Below are positions 16,354 to 24,580 of a DNA stretch of 64,000 bases, piece by piece (position 1 is the stretch's first letter; every line of letters begins with the position of its first letter). The position numbers and the translations under genes were made by a program. The notes below the pieces were generated by a model. It did no database searches and was not told the origin of the DNA. It saw only the letters and a list, made by a program, of their open reading frames with translations. Source of the DNA: an uncultured Lachnospiraceae bacterium (GTDB lineage Bacteria > Bacillota > Clostridia > Lachnospirales > Lachnospiraceae); NCBI GenBank assembly GCA_910578345.1, contig CAJTRA010000008.1:62001-126000 (forward strand), in the 5' to 3' direction.

Positions 16354-16383
16354 GTATAGTTTACCCTGAATTTGCAGAAAATA
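16354..16383 (+). promoter_or_regulatory. Possible sigma-G promoter of spoVAE
   Basis: GTATA (16354-16358), an 18-bp spacer and GAAAATA (16377-16383). The -35 box and spacing equal those of the spoVAD promoter; the -10 box departs from CATNHTA at two positions. It is 43 bp before the spoVAE start. Confidence 0.45.
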
Positions 16384-16425
16384 AAGAGAACAGATCATAA
16401 TGGATCAGAAAGGTGTGATATCGGT

Positions 16426-16785
16426 ATGATGGATTATTTAAATGCATTCTGGGTAGGCGGTCTGATCTGTGCACTGGCACAGATTCTGTTAGAAAAGACG
16501 AAGATGCTTCCGGGGCGTGTGATGGTGCTTCTTGTGTGCCTCGGCGCAGTGATCAGTTTTTTCGGATGGTATGAACCTTTTATGAAATATGCCGGCGCCG
16601 GCGCCAGCGTGCCGCTGTTAGGTTATGGCAATATCCTGATGAAGGGGGTAAAAGAGGCGGTTTCTGAGAAAGGTTTTATCGGGCTTTTTCAGGGGGGATT
16701 TAAGACTGGAGCAGTAGGTTGCTGCGCGGCGTTGGTGTTCGGGTATTTGGCAAGTCTGGTCTTTAGGCCGAAGATGAAAGGGTAA
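16426..16785 (+). CDS. spoVAE: Stage V sporulation protein AE
   Basis: 119 residues and strongly hydrophobic, with about four membrane segments. DYLNAFWVGGLICALAQILL at the start and the inner-membrane PLLGYGNILMKGVKEAV segment are typical of SpoVAE, one of the channel proteins that move dipicolinic acid in spores. The start is the first of two tandem ATGs. It is separated from spoVAD by 4.7 kb and six unrelated genes, and carries its own possible sigma-G promoter. Confidence 0.9.
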   Translation: MMDYLNAFWVGGLICALAQILLEKTKMLPGRVMVLLVCLGAVISFFGWYEPFMKYAGAGASVPLLGYGNILMKGVKEAVSEKGFIGLFQGGFKTGAVGCCAALVFGYLASLVFRPKMKG

Positions 16786-16835
16786 GCGCCTGTGGTCATA
16801 AGCAGACAGATATAAGGGATCTGAGTAGTAAACAG

Positions 16836-16881
16836 AAAAGCCGGGAAGCCGCATAGCAAGACAGCGGATTTTCCGGCTTTT
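16836..16881 (+). terminator. Terminator after spoVAE
   Basis: AAAAGCCGG (16836-16844) pairs with CCGGCTTTT (16873-16881), with further inner pairing of GCCGC and GCGG. The stem ends in TTTT. Confidence 0.75.
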
Positions 16882-16928
16882 GAAGAACTGGTAAAGAGTA
16901 AGTAAAACATAGAAAATTGGAGAGCAAT

Positions 16929-17207
16929 ATGTCAGAATTAACATCAATGCTGAATATTGGGAAAGAAATGGAGAAAAAGTTAATATCTGTTGGTATTGAA
17001 TCGTCGGAACAACTGATGGCGATAGGTGCAAAAGACGCATTTCTTAAGCTAAAGCAGAAATATCCGAATGTTTGTCTGGTACATTTATATACATTGGAGG
17101 GGGCAATTCGTGATACAGAATTTAACAGACTTTCAGAAGCTGCGAAAAAGGAATTAAAGGAATTTAGCGATTTTCTAAAAAACAGTAAGGCTGATTCCTG
17201 CTTGTAA
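16929..17207 (+). CDS. TfoX C-terminal domain protein
   Basis: 92 residues from ATG 16929, which has TTGGAGAG upstream. LTSMLNIGKEMEKKLISVGI, then QLMAIGAKDAFLKLKQKYP and VCLVHLYTLEGAIRD match the helix-hairpin-helix-like TfoX/Sxy C-terminal domain. In Proteobacteria TfoX influences competence genes; stand-alone C-terminal domains in Firmicutes have no settled role. It lies between two terminators, so it is a single-gene unit. Confidence 0.8.
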   Translation: MSELTSMLNIGKEMEKKLISVGIESSEQLMAIGAKDAFLKLKQKYPNVCLVHLYTLEGAIRDTEFNRLSEAAKKELKEFSDFLKNSKADSCL

Positions 17208-17285
17208 GAGAAATGATATTTTTTAGCGATGATTTGAACATGGTGCCAGCGCCATGTAAGGTAATGCAGTTAGGGGAAAGGCAGT

Positions 17286-17326
17286 AATGTGGCAGTTCGT
17301 AAGATCAGGCGGATTGCCACATTTTT
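17286..17326 (+). terminator. Terminator after the TfoX-domain gene
   Basis: AATGTGGCA (17286-17294) pairs with TGCCACATT (17315-17323), followed by TTT. Confidence 0.65.
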
Positions 17327-17393
17327 ATGGAGAAACAGGCGGTTATGTGGTAATATGCAATTCGTAAGTTGAAAGTTTTTTGGGAGGAAAGGT

Positions 17394-17438
17394 ATGGAGT
17401 ATTTAGCAGCAACAGTGGAAATGGTTGATACAATGTAA
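17394..17438 (+). CDS. 14-codon mini-ORF in the purL leader
   Basis: ATG to TAA, product MEYLAATVEMVDTM, with a strong GGGAGGAAAGG site 6 nt upstream. It ends 225 bp before purL and precedes two hairpins. It could be a leader peptide or the stub of a decayed gene; a few in-frame-looking codons after it (KRYGNLQYLKSQIE) favour decay. Undecided. Confidence 0.35.
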   Translation: MEYLAATVEMVDTM

Positions 17439-17453
17439 GCAAAACGTTACGGT

Positions 17454-17571
17454 AATCTGCAGTATCTGAAATCGCAGATTGAAATATGACGGAATGTTTG
17501 GCATAATAGAAAAAGATGGAGTTATGTTAAGACGGCATAAAACACAGTTTAAGGATAACTAAGCCATCTTT
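17454..17571 (+). promoter_or_regulatory. Two hairpins in the purL leader
   Basis: First hairpin: AATCTGC/GCAGATT at 17454-17480. Second: AAAGATGG plus AGTTAT (17512-17525) pairs with ATAACT and CCATCTTT (17555-17571), 14 pairs with a 3-nt bulge and a 29-nt loop. No T run follows either. I see no match to purine, ZTP or glycine riboswitch cores. The role in purL control is inferred from position. Confidence 0.4.
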
Positions 17572-17662
17572 AAGTTAAAAGGAAACTGATAAAGGAACAT
17601 GGATAACGGGCTATGCGATGGCAACAGACACACAAGAACGCAAAGATAAAGGAGAAAGCAGC

Positions 17663-20600
17663 ATGGGAAACGTGAAGCGGGTTTATGTGGAGAAGAAGGA
17701 GTCTTTTGCGGTTAAGGCGAAGGAACTGAAGGAGGAGATCGGAAGCTATCTGGGGATCGGCGGGGTGCAGGATGTGCGCGTGTTTATCCGCTATGATGTG
17801 GAGAACCTTTCGGAAGAGGTATTTGAGAAGGCTTGCAGGACGGTTTTCTCGGAGCCGCCGGTGGATATTCTGTATGAAGAGACGATCGAGATCCCGGATA
17901 ACGGCAGGGTGTTCAGCGTGGAATATCTGCCGGGGCAGTTTGACCAGCGGGCGGACTCCGCGGTGCAGTGTGTGAAGTTCCTTAAGGAGGATGAAGAGCC
18001 GATTATCAAAACGGCGGTCACCTATCTGATCATGGGCGGAATTTCCGACGAAGAGTTTGAGAAGATCAAGGCTTACTGCATCAATCCGGTGGATTCTAGG
18101 CAGACAGATATGGTGAAGCCTGATACGTTAGTGACGGATTATGAGGAGCCGGCGGATGTGCCGGTCCTTATGGGCTTTCAGGACATGGCGGAGGAAGCGC
18201 TGCAGGAGCTGTATGGTTCCCTGGGGCTTGCCATGACGTTCAAGGATTTTACCCATATTCAGAATTATTTCCGGGGAGAAGAGCACCGGGATCCGACGAT
18301 GACGGAGATCCGTGTGCTGGATACCTACTGGTCGGATCACTGCCGGCATACGACCTTTTCGACGGAGTTAAAAGAGGTTACTTTCGGGGAGGGATATTAC
18401 GCGGAGCCGATCCGCAGGACATATGAGGACTATCTGGCTGTCAGACAGGAGATCTTCGGGGACAGGCAGGACAAGTTCGTCTGTCTGATGGATCTGGCGC
18501 TGATGGCCATGCGCAAGCTGAAGAGAGACGGGAAACTGGAAGACATGGAGCAGTCCGACGAGATCAATGCCTGCTCGGTGGTAGTGCCGGTTGAGATGGA
18601 TTACGGTGAGGGACCGGTTACTGAGGAGTGGCTTGTCTTCTTCAAGAACGAGACCCACAACCATCCCACGGAGATCGAGCCTTTCGGCGGTGCGGCGACC
18701 TGTCTGGGCGGCGCGATCCGTGACCCGCTCTCCGGACGCGGCTATGTGTACCAGGCCATGCGTGTCACGGGTGCGGCGGATCCCACGGTGCCGGTGGCGG
18801 ATACCCTGAAGGGCAAGCTGTCCCAGAAGAAACTGGTGCGCGGCGCGGCCAGCGGTTATTCCTCCTACGGCAATCAGATCGGCCTGGCAACGGGCCTGGT
18901 AAAGGAAATCTATCATCCTGACTATGTGGCGAAAAGAATGGAGATCGGAGCGGTCATGGGCGCGGCGCCGAGGAAGAACGTGATCCGTGAGACCTCCGAT
19001 CCGGACGATGTGATCATTCTCTTAGGCGGCAGAACGGGACGGGACGGCTGCGGCGGTGCGACGGGTTCCTCCAAAGTACATACGGAAAGCTCTATCGAGA
19101 CTTGCGGCGCCGAAGTGCAGAAGGGAAATGCGCCCACGGAGCGCAAGATCCAGAGACTGTTCCGCAGGGAGGAAGTGAGCAGGCTGATCAAGAAGTGCAA
19201 TGACTTCGGCGCTGGCGGTGTGTCGGTTGCCATCGGGGAACTGGCGGACGGTCTGGTGGTGGACTTAGATAAGGTGCCGAAGAAATATGCGGGCTTAGAC
19301 GGCACGGAACTTGCGATCTCCGAATCCCAGGAACGTATGGCCGTAGTCGTAGCGCCGAAGGATGTGGAGGCTTTCCTCGGCTATGCGGCACAGGAGAACT
19401 TAGAGGCGGTGGAAGTCGCCGTGGTGACGAAGGAGCCGAGACTGGTGCTTATGTGGCGCGGCAGACAGATCGTGAATATCGCAAGGGCTTTCCTGGATAC
19501 CAACGGGGCGCACCAGGAGACGGCCGTCTATGTGGACATGCCGGAAGAGAAGGAGAATTACCTGCGTAAGATCGCTGTCCCTGCGGTAGCGCAGGCTGTG
19601 GAAAAAGGCGATGTGAAGAAAGCATGGCTTACCTTGCTTGGCGACTTGAATGTCTGCTCCCAGAAGGGACTGGTGGAGATGTTCGACGCTTCCATCGGCG
19701 CAGGCAGCGTCTATATGCCTTACGGCGGCAAGTATCAGATGACGGAGACACAGGCGATGGTGGCCAAACTGCCAGTGCTAAAAGGAAAGACCGATACCGT
19801 GACGATGATGAGTTATGGTTTCGATCCCTATCTGTCCAGCTGGAGCCCGTACCACGGCGCGGTCTATGCGGTGACGGAATCCATGGCGAAGATCGTGGCC
19901 AACGGCGGGGACTATAAGACGATCCGCTTTACGTTCCAGGAGTATTTCAGAAGGATGAGTGAAGAGCCTGGCCGCTGGAGCCAGCCTTTCGCGGCGCTTC
20001 TGGGCGCCTATGATGCGCAGATAGGATACGGACTGCCCTCCATCGGCGGCAAGGATTCCATGTCCGGCACATTCAACGATATTGATGTGCCGCCCACGCT
20101 TGTCTCCTTCGCGGTAGATATCAGCAGGCAGCAGAACATGGTGACGCCGGAACTGAAGAAGGCGGGGGATAAGCTGGTGCGCTTCCATATCCATAAGGAT
20201 TCCTATGACCTGCCGGTCTATGAAGATGTGATGAAAGTATATGACACCATTCTTAAGCTGATGGCCGGGAAGAAGATCACGGCGGCCTACGCGCTGGATG
20301 CCAAAGGCGTGTCGGCGGCGCTCGGTAAGATGGCTTTCGGTAACCGGCTTGGCGTGACGGTGGAAAGCGGACTTCTCGCGGAAGCGCTTTTTGACAACGG
20401 ACTTGGCGAGATCCTGGCGGAGATGCCGGCGGAGGCTGTGGAAGAGATGGCGGCGATGGCAGGACAAGATTTCGGTCTGGATTACACGGTGATCGGAACT
20501 GTCACGAAGGAATCTGCATTTATCTGCGGGGACGTGCGGATCACCATGGACGAGGCGCTGCAGGCCTGGACGCAGAAACTGGATAAAGTATTCCCGTACA

Positions 20601-21478
20601 CGGTCGGCAAAGATAAGAGCAGCGTGAATACCGGTCTGTATGAAGCAAAAGACATTTATGTGTGTAAACATAAAGTTGCGAGACCGACCGTGTTTATTCC
20701 GGTCTTCCCCGGCACCAACTGTGAGTATGACAGCGCGGCGGCTTTCGAGCGGGCGGGCGCGGACGTGATCACGAAGGTGTTTAAGAATCTGACGGCGGAG
20801 GATATCAGAGAGAGTGTGGATGTGTTCGAGAAGGCCATCTCACAGGCCCAGATCATCATGTTCCCCGGCGGCTTCTCGGCGGGCGACGAACCGGACGGTT
20901 CCGCTAAGTTCTTCGCCACGGCCTTTCAGAATGAGAAGATCAAGGAGGCGGTGGGACGGCTTTTGCAGGAGCGGGACGGTTTGGCGCTTGGCATCTGTAA
21001 CGGCTTCCAGGCATTGATTAAGCTGGGGCTGGTGCCTTACGGTGAGATCAGAGGACAGAAGGAAGATTCGCCGACGCTGACTTTTAACACGGTAAACCGT
21101 CATATTTCCAAGATGGTATATCTGAAAGTGGTCTCCAATAAGTCGCCCTGGCTGCAAGGGGCGGTTTTGGGGAATACTTATGTAAACCCAGCATCCCATG
21201 GGGAGGGCCGCTTCGTCGCACCGAAGGAGTGGATCGACAAGCTGTTTGCAAACGGACAGGTGGCGACTCAGTATGCGGATCCGGAGGGCAGTCTTTCCAT
21301 GGACGAGGAGTGGAACATCAACGGTTCCTATGCCTCGATTGAGGGCATCACTTCTCCGGACGGACGCTGCTTTGGCAAGATGGCGCATTCAGAGAGAAGA
21401 GGGGACGGTGTGGCCGTCAACATCTACGGAGAGCAGGATATGAAGATCTTCGAGTCCGGCGTGGGGTATTTTAAGTAA
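17663..21478 (+). CDS. purL: Phosphoribosylformylglycinamidine synthase, single-chain
   Basis: 1271 residues, the long fused form (PurS-like N-terminus, linker, two AIRS-type halves, C-terminal glutaminase). WSDHCRHTTF near 221, KNETHNHPTEIEPFGGAATC near 330-350, and a class I glutamine amidotransferase with GICNGFQ (catalytic Cys near 1110) and SHGEGRF near 1177. It converts FGAR, glutamine and ATP to FGAM in purine synthesis. ATG 17663 has AAAGGAGAAA; an upstream ATG at 17618 lacks a site. It is separate from the purEMND cluster at 32.7-36.4 kb. Confidence 0.96.
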   Translation: MGNVKRVYVEKKESFAVKAKELKEEIGSYLGIGGVQDVRVFIRYDVENLSEEVFEKACRTVFSEPPVDILYEETIEIPDNGRVFSVEYLPGQFDQRADSAVQCVKFLKEDEEPIIKTAVTYLIMGGISDEEFEKIKAYCINPVDSRQTDMVKPDTLVTDYEEPADVPVLMGFQDMAEEALQELYGSLGLAMTFKDFTHIQNYFRGEEHRDPTMTEIRVLDTYWSDHCRHTTFSTELKEVTFGEGYYAEPIRRTYEDYLAVRQEIFGDRQDKFVCLMDLALMAMRKLKRDGKLEDMEQSDEINACSVVVPVEMDYGEGPVTEEWLVFFKNETHNHPTEIEPFGGAATCLGGAIRDPLSGRGYVYQAMRVTGAADPTVPVADTLKGKLSQKKLVRGAASGYSSYGNQIGLATGLVKEIYHPDYVAKRMEIGAVMGAAPRKNVIRETSDPDDVIILLGGRTGRDGCGGATGSSKVHTESSIETCGAEVQKGNAPTERKIQRLFRREEVSRLIKKCNDFGAGGVSVAIGELADGLVVDLDKVPKKYAGLDGTELAISESQERMAVVVAPKDVEAFLGYAAQENLEAVEVAVVTKEPRLVLMWRGRQIVNIARAFLDTNGAHQETAVYVDMPEEKENYLRKIAVPAVAQAVEKGDVKKAWLTLLGDLNVCSQKGLVEMFDASIGAGSVYMPYGGKYQMTETQAMVAKLPVLKGKTDTVTMMSYGFDPYLSSWSPYHGAVYAVTESMAKIVANGGDYKTIRFTFQEYFRRMSEEPGRWSQPFAALLGAYDAQIGYGLPSIGGKDSMSGTFNDIDVPPTLVSFAVDISRQQNMVTPELKKAGDKLVRFHIHKDSYDLPVYEDVMKVYDTILKLMAGKKITAAYALDAKGVSAALGKMAFGNRLGVTVESGLLAEALFDNGLGEILAEMPAEAVEEMAAMAGQDFGLDYTVIGTVTKESAFICGDVRITMDEALQAWTQKLDKVFPYTVGKDKSSVNTGLYEAKDIYVCKHKVARPTVFIPVFPGTNCEYDSAAAFERAGADVITKVFKNLTAEDIRESVDVFEKAISQAQIIMFPGGFSAGDEPDGSAKFFATAFQNEKIKEAVGRLLQERDGLALGICNGFQALIKLGLVPYGEIRGQKEDSPTLTFNTVNRHISKMVYLKVVSNKSPWLQGAVLGNTYVNPASHGEGRFVAPKEWIDKLFANGQVATQYADPEGSLSMDEEWNINGSYASIEGITSPDGRCFGKMAHSERRGDGVAVNIYGEQDMKIFESGVGYFK

Positions 21479-21484
21479 GTAGAG

Positions 21485-21561
21485 ATTTTTATCCCGAGGC
21501 ACACCCGATTATCCTGTGAGGGCAATCTGGGGCAGCCCCAAAAAGAGAATAGAGTAAGTTC
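21485..21561. repeat. Diverged direct repeat, copy A
   Basis: This stretch of about 77 bp aligns with 21765-21840 almost without gaps at roughly 65% identity. The best shared blocks are TGTGAGGGCAAT/TGTCAGGGCAAT and AAAAAGA...AGAGT.AGTT. Copy B lies in an insertion-sequence-like fragment, so both may be relics of element ends. Confidence 0.45.
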
Positions 21562-21606
21562 AAATGACCTTGTAGAGAGGAAGATTCCTTTCTATGAGGT
21601 CATTTT
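21562..21606 (+). terminator. 20-bp hairpin after purL
   Basis: Bases 21562-21581 pair with 21587-21606 at all 20 positions (three G-U) around a 5-nt or smaller AGAT-type loop. The 3' side ends in TTTT then AAG. Most likely the purL terminator, although the T run is short; the unusual length suits a mobile hairpin element as well. Confidence 0.5.
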
Positions 21607-21743
21607 AAGTTAGAGGGATGGAGAGAGAAAGCCTTTAAAATACTGGAATTGGGAGGTATCAGGTGTCAATACGGTTTGAATCAGATGGAGAGTGATTCTT
21701 TGTATTTTTCTTCTGGTTTATTTTTGGGAGAAATGGATAGAGG

Positions 21744-21992
21744 CTATGCGAGATTGCCTGGATAATTTTTACTCTGAGGGCATATGGATTGTTCTGTCAG
21801 GGCAATTGGGGGAGTTGTAAAAAGAAAACAGAGTGAGTTTGTCTCAAAAGTAATATCGCCATCCAGTGTAGATCCATGACAGTAATGCGTCTCATGGAAT
21901 ATATCCTTTTCGATGTAATTATAGATGGTCTTTTCACAGATGTCTAGTTCAAGAGGGTATGTAACGATTTGGAAAGCATTTGTTTTATTCAT
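21744..21992 (-). pseudogene. Possible IS30-type transposase fragment
   Basis: An 82-codon open frame. LELDICEKTIYNYIEKDIF resembles the helix-turn-helix end of IS30-family transposases, where KTxYNYI is common. Only that short part is suggestive; the rest is not conserved-looking and there is no catalytic DDE region. I call it a remnant, with low confidence. Confidence 0.35.
21765..21840. repeat. Diverged direct repeat, copy B
   Basis: Second copy of the repeat at 21485-21561. It lies within the 3' part of the minus-strand fragment 21744-21992. Confidence 0.45.
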
Positions 21993-22108
21993 ATATTGGA
22001 TAAAATAAAAGGAATAATATTGTATTTAAAGCGAAATATTGTATAATTTGATATAGATTTATTTTTTTCGACTTTTGTTAAGGAGTTTCGCTAACTGCCC
22101 CGCAGTAC

Positions 22109-22381
22109 TTGTTTATTGATTCCTTACAAATGGAGTTTTTGATGCAGCAAAAGGAAGAACTTGATAAATATCTTAAAGATATTGTCCTTCCTATTGAATG
22201 GGATATGAAAGGAGAGCGAGCACATATTACTGTTGGTTGTTATAAAAATCTTACGCCAGCAATTCGTAAATTGGTAGATTCTTATAATATGATACCTTCC
22301 TGTAAAATATCACAGATTGGCATTTCTATTTCTGGAACACGAGGAGTCGCTCTTAGTCTATTAAAAGTATTCGACTTATGA
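22109..22381 (+). CDS. Hypothetical small protein or gene fragment
   Basis: Up to 90 codons from TTG 22109; ATG at 22130 or 22142 is possible. None has a clear ribosome binding site, while AAGGAG at 22080 has no start codon at the proper distance. The phrase ERAHITVGCYKN and a C-terminal GISISGTRGVALSLL look protein-like. The A+T content is well above that of neighbouring genes. It may be the remains of a longer gene. No function assigned. Confidence 0.35.
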   Translation: MFIDSLQMEFLMQQKEELDKYLKDIVLPIEWDMKGERAHITVGCYKNLTPAIRKLVDSYNMIPSCKISQIGISISGTRGVALSLLKVFDL

Positions 22382-22482
22382 TTCTATAAATCTGTAATTA
22401 ATTTTTAAATGTGCATCATATGACATATGTTAGATTTGTGAGATATAGGCACTTCATAATAAAGACTTTGTGTAGAGTAGCT

Positions 22483-22502
22483 CTCCTTTACAGGAGTTTT
22501 TT
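22483..22502 (+). terminator. Short terminator
   Basis: CTCCT (22483-22487) pairs with AGGAG (22492-22496) with a TTAC loop, followed by TTTTTT. Confidence 0.55.
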
Positions 22503-22832
22503 GCTTTAGTATGGCAGGTATGTTCGCGTTCTGGGGAGAAAATTTGTATAGGCGTAGTTTTTGACGAACTTTATAACGACTTGTTTATACAGTGAGGTAT
22601 AGGTGGGATGAATGGATAGCGAAATTGTAGCCCTACAAATTCCAATTTGATAATAAGGTACATATGGTGGATAAGTTGGCCAGATGCAATGAAGCTCAAA
22701 AGGCAGCCGTAAACCGTATGCGTAAATTAAGAGGGTAGATGCGGAAGGAATACGGACGTATCTAGTGATGTCTCGTCAGCCGGTCAGTCAGAGCCATAGT
22801 AGGCAATCTCATAAAAAGGAGGGGCCAAAGGG

Positions 22833-22916
22833 ATGAATGATGTACCGTGCAATTACTATTTAGAACGGCATACTTTTTGTTGGACAGTATACCATATGTT
22901 AAAACCAGATTGTTAG
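22833..22916 (+). CDS. Possible 27-residue peptide
   Basis: ATG to TAG with AAAAGGAGGGG about 10 nt upstream. The product starts MNDVPCNYYLERH and is rich in Cys and aromatic residues. It ends 50 bp before the zinc-ribbon gene. The strong ribosome binding site is the only positive sign; it could be a leader or chance. Confidence 0.25.
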   Translation: MNDVPCNYYLERHTFCWTVYHMLKPDC

Positions 22917-22966
22917 AGAAAGAATACATATAGATACAAACAGGCAGCAGTAGAAATGAGGAGAAA

Positions 22967-24202
22967 ATGGAAACTGATAGAGAAATAAAAGGACAGGAAA
23001 GTAGACAGAAAGAAACGAATATGCTAGATATGGATACAGTAAGCCAGAATACCATCCGACGCGAATATGATTTTGCACCGGATGTGAAGCTGAAAGAGTG
23101 TCGGTTCTGCCGTGTGATGATCCCAAAGAAGGCGAAGATCTGTCCCAACTGCAGGATGAGCCTGAAACGACACTGGTTCCGGAATCTGGCGGCTGTGGTT
23201 TTCGCCGTTGCGGTGATCGGTGCAGGCGGTTATTATCTGTCGGCGCATTGGGGGATCATGAAAGATGCGGTTGCGTCAGTATGGATGGCCCAGGACAGGT
23301 CTGCCTTGCCTGTGATGTCGATGACGACCGATCATACGGAAATGGACAAGCTTGCAGGATCAGAGACAACAGAAGCTGCAAATATACCGGAAACAGCGGA
23401 AAAGACAGCACAACAGACAGAAAGCCAGGCAGGTGCTGGGGCAGAAACGGCAGAAGTGGCTGTGGAAGACGGGAGTGGAGAAAAAAAGAGTAACACAATG
23501 TCTGCGGTGGAGAAGGAGATAGAAGACAGGAATGATATCGCGGCGGCCGACGCGCAGGATACAGAGAGCAGGAATGATACAGCGTCTGCAGAGACAGGAG
23601 AAGCAGAGGACAAGACCGTTACAGCGGCTGCTGGAGAGGAAGAAATAGAGAACGGAAACGAGGCGGCGCCCGCAGAAGCGAAGATTACAGAGAACGAGAA
23701 AGAAACAGAGATGGTAGATGCCAGCGAAAGAGAGAATAAGAGCAGCGCGGCGGCAGTGAAAGCCCAGGGGGTCACAGAGAATCAGACGAGTACAGAGAGA
23801 GATACAGAAGAAACGTATGTTGACTCAGGCGCTATGGGCAGCCAGGAGATAGATTTCCGCGAGGATTGTATAGAAGTCAGCTATAAATCGCTTCTCCGTG
23901 ATCCGGAGACTTATCTGGACGAGGCGCTTATGGTGGAAGTACAGGTAGTGTGTCAGGTTAACGGCGGTTTGTTTGATGATAACACTTATTATTTGTGTAA
24001 AACAGACGATGCAAACAATATTACGCGTTATTATATTGTCAGGGACGACAGGGAAACAGACGACACGCTTATTCTGGAAGGGGATCTTCTTACTGTGTTC
24101 GGGAAGATGTTTGGAACTTGCAGGATCCCGGCTGATCTGATTGGGACAAGACCTACGGTTCCCGCGGTTTCGATGCTGTATTATGATCTGACAGGGGAAT
24201 AA
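22967..24202 (+). CDS. Zinc-ribbon, single-pass membrane protein with C-terminal OB-like domain
   Basis: 411 residues. A short cytoplasmic N-terminus has a C-x2-C...C-x2-C zinc ribbon (residues about 44-61), then one membrane helix (about 73-93), then a long Ala/Glu/Thr-rich disordered spacer with repeated glutamate-alanine phrases (about 95-285), and a C-terminal domain (about 300-411) resembling the tRNA_anti-like/OB-fold family. The last domain would be outside the cell. GAGGAGAAA precedes the ATG. Function unknown; the layout suggests a sensor or cell-envelope protein. Confidence 0.75.
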   Translation: METDREIKGQESRQKETNMLDMDTVSQNTIRREYDFAPDVKLKECRFCRVMIPKKAKICPNCRMSLKRHWFRNLAAVVFAVAVIGAGGYYLSAHWGIMKDAVASVWMAQDRSALPVMSMTTDHTEMDKLAGSETTEAANIPETAEKTAQQTESQAGAGAETAEVAVEDGSGEKKSNTMSAVEKEIEDRNDIAAADAQDTESRNDTASAETGEAEDKTVTAAAGEEEIENGNEAAPAEAKITENEKETEMVDASERENKSSAAAVKAQGVTENQTSTERDTEETYVDSGAMGSQEIDFREDCIEVSYKSLLRDPETYLDEALMVEVQVVCQVNGGLFDDNTYYLCKTDDANNITRYYIVRDDRETDDTLILEGDLLTVFGKMFGTCRIPADLIGTRPTVPAVSMLYYDLTGE

Positions 24203-24263
24203 CACGAAGAAACTTTCCAAGGCATCTGCAAAAAGCTGCCTAAGAGAATCTAAAGTTTCGTGT
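24202..24263 (+). repeat. Hairpin after the zinc-ribbon gene
   Basis: ACACGAA and AACTTT on the 5' side pair with AAAGTTTCGTGT (24252-24263) with a 3-nt bulge. An inner AGGCA/TGCCT stem adds to it. No T run follows. Confidence 0.45.
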
Positions 24264-24305
24264 CAGAAAATGCCTCATCTGCGGGTATTCTACGCATGGA
24301 TTGTT

Positions 24306-24363
24306 GGATCTTTCGGGAAGAATCCTAAATCCTATGGATAGCCGGATCCTTTCGGAAGGGTTC
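24306..24363. repeat. Three tandem small palindromes
   Basis: GGAT...AATCC at 24306-24325, ATCCTATGGAT at 24329-24339, and GGATCCTT/AAGGGTTC at 24344-24363. Together with the hairpin at 24202 they fill the space before the carA promoter. It could be a REP-like intergenic unit. Confidence 0.4.
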
Positions 24364-24435
24364 TACGTAGGGCTTTCTGGTTTTGCAGAATGGGCTCCTG
24401 GCGGCAGTGTGAAATGAAAAAATAAATTTTAAGAA

Positions 24436-24464
24436 TTGAACGCGTGAAGCGCCTGTGCTATAAT
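24436..24464 (+). promoter_or_regulatory. Sigma-A promoter of carAB
   Basis: TTGAAC (24436-24441), a 17-bp spacer, and TATAAT (24459-24464) with TG one base before it (extended -10). It leaves a leader of about 110 nt before carA. The leader has only small hairpins; I did not find a clear PyrR-binding or terminator pair. Confidence 0.85.
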
Positions 24465-24580
24465 GAAACGATTATGCGAAGGAGATGGAGTTTTTCTAAA
24501 CCATGGATTATCTCCAGGGGAACCGCTTTTAAGCGATTGCTTCGGTATGGTTTTTAGTTTGAGAGGAAACAGGTGACAGG

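Larger units (their letters stand above)
22382..22966. other. AT-rich intergenic stretch with short open frames
   Basis: 585 bp with no convincing full gene. It holds a small terminator (22483-22502), a 24-codon frame with AAGG 5 nt before its ATG (22664-22738), and a 27-codon frame after AAAAGGAGG (22833-22916). The composition and the nearby IS30-like fragment suggest decayed accessory DNA. Confidence 0.5.

Noticed and set aside
19778..20671. 297-codon minus-strand frame inside purL
   Set aside because: Antisense shadow of a highly conserved enzyme; His/Arg-rich composition.
24471..24580. carAB leader as a PyrR attenuator
   Set aside because: I could not find a convincing terminator/antiterminator pair or PyrR-binding consensus; only small hairpins are present.
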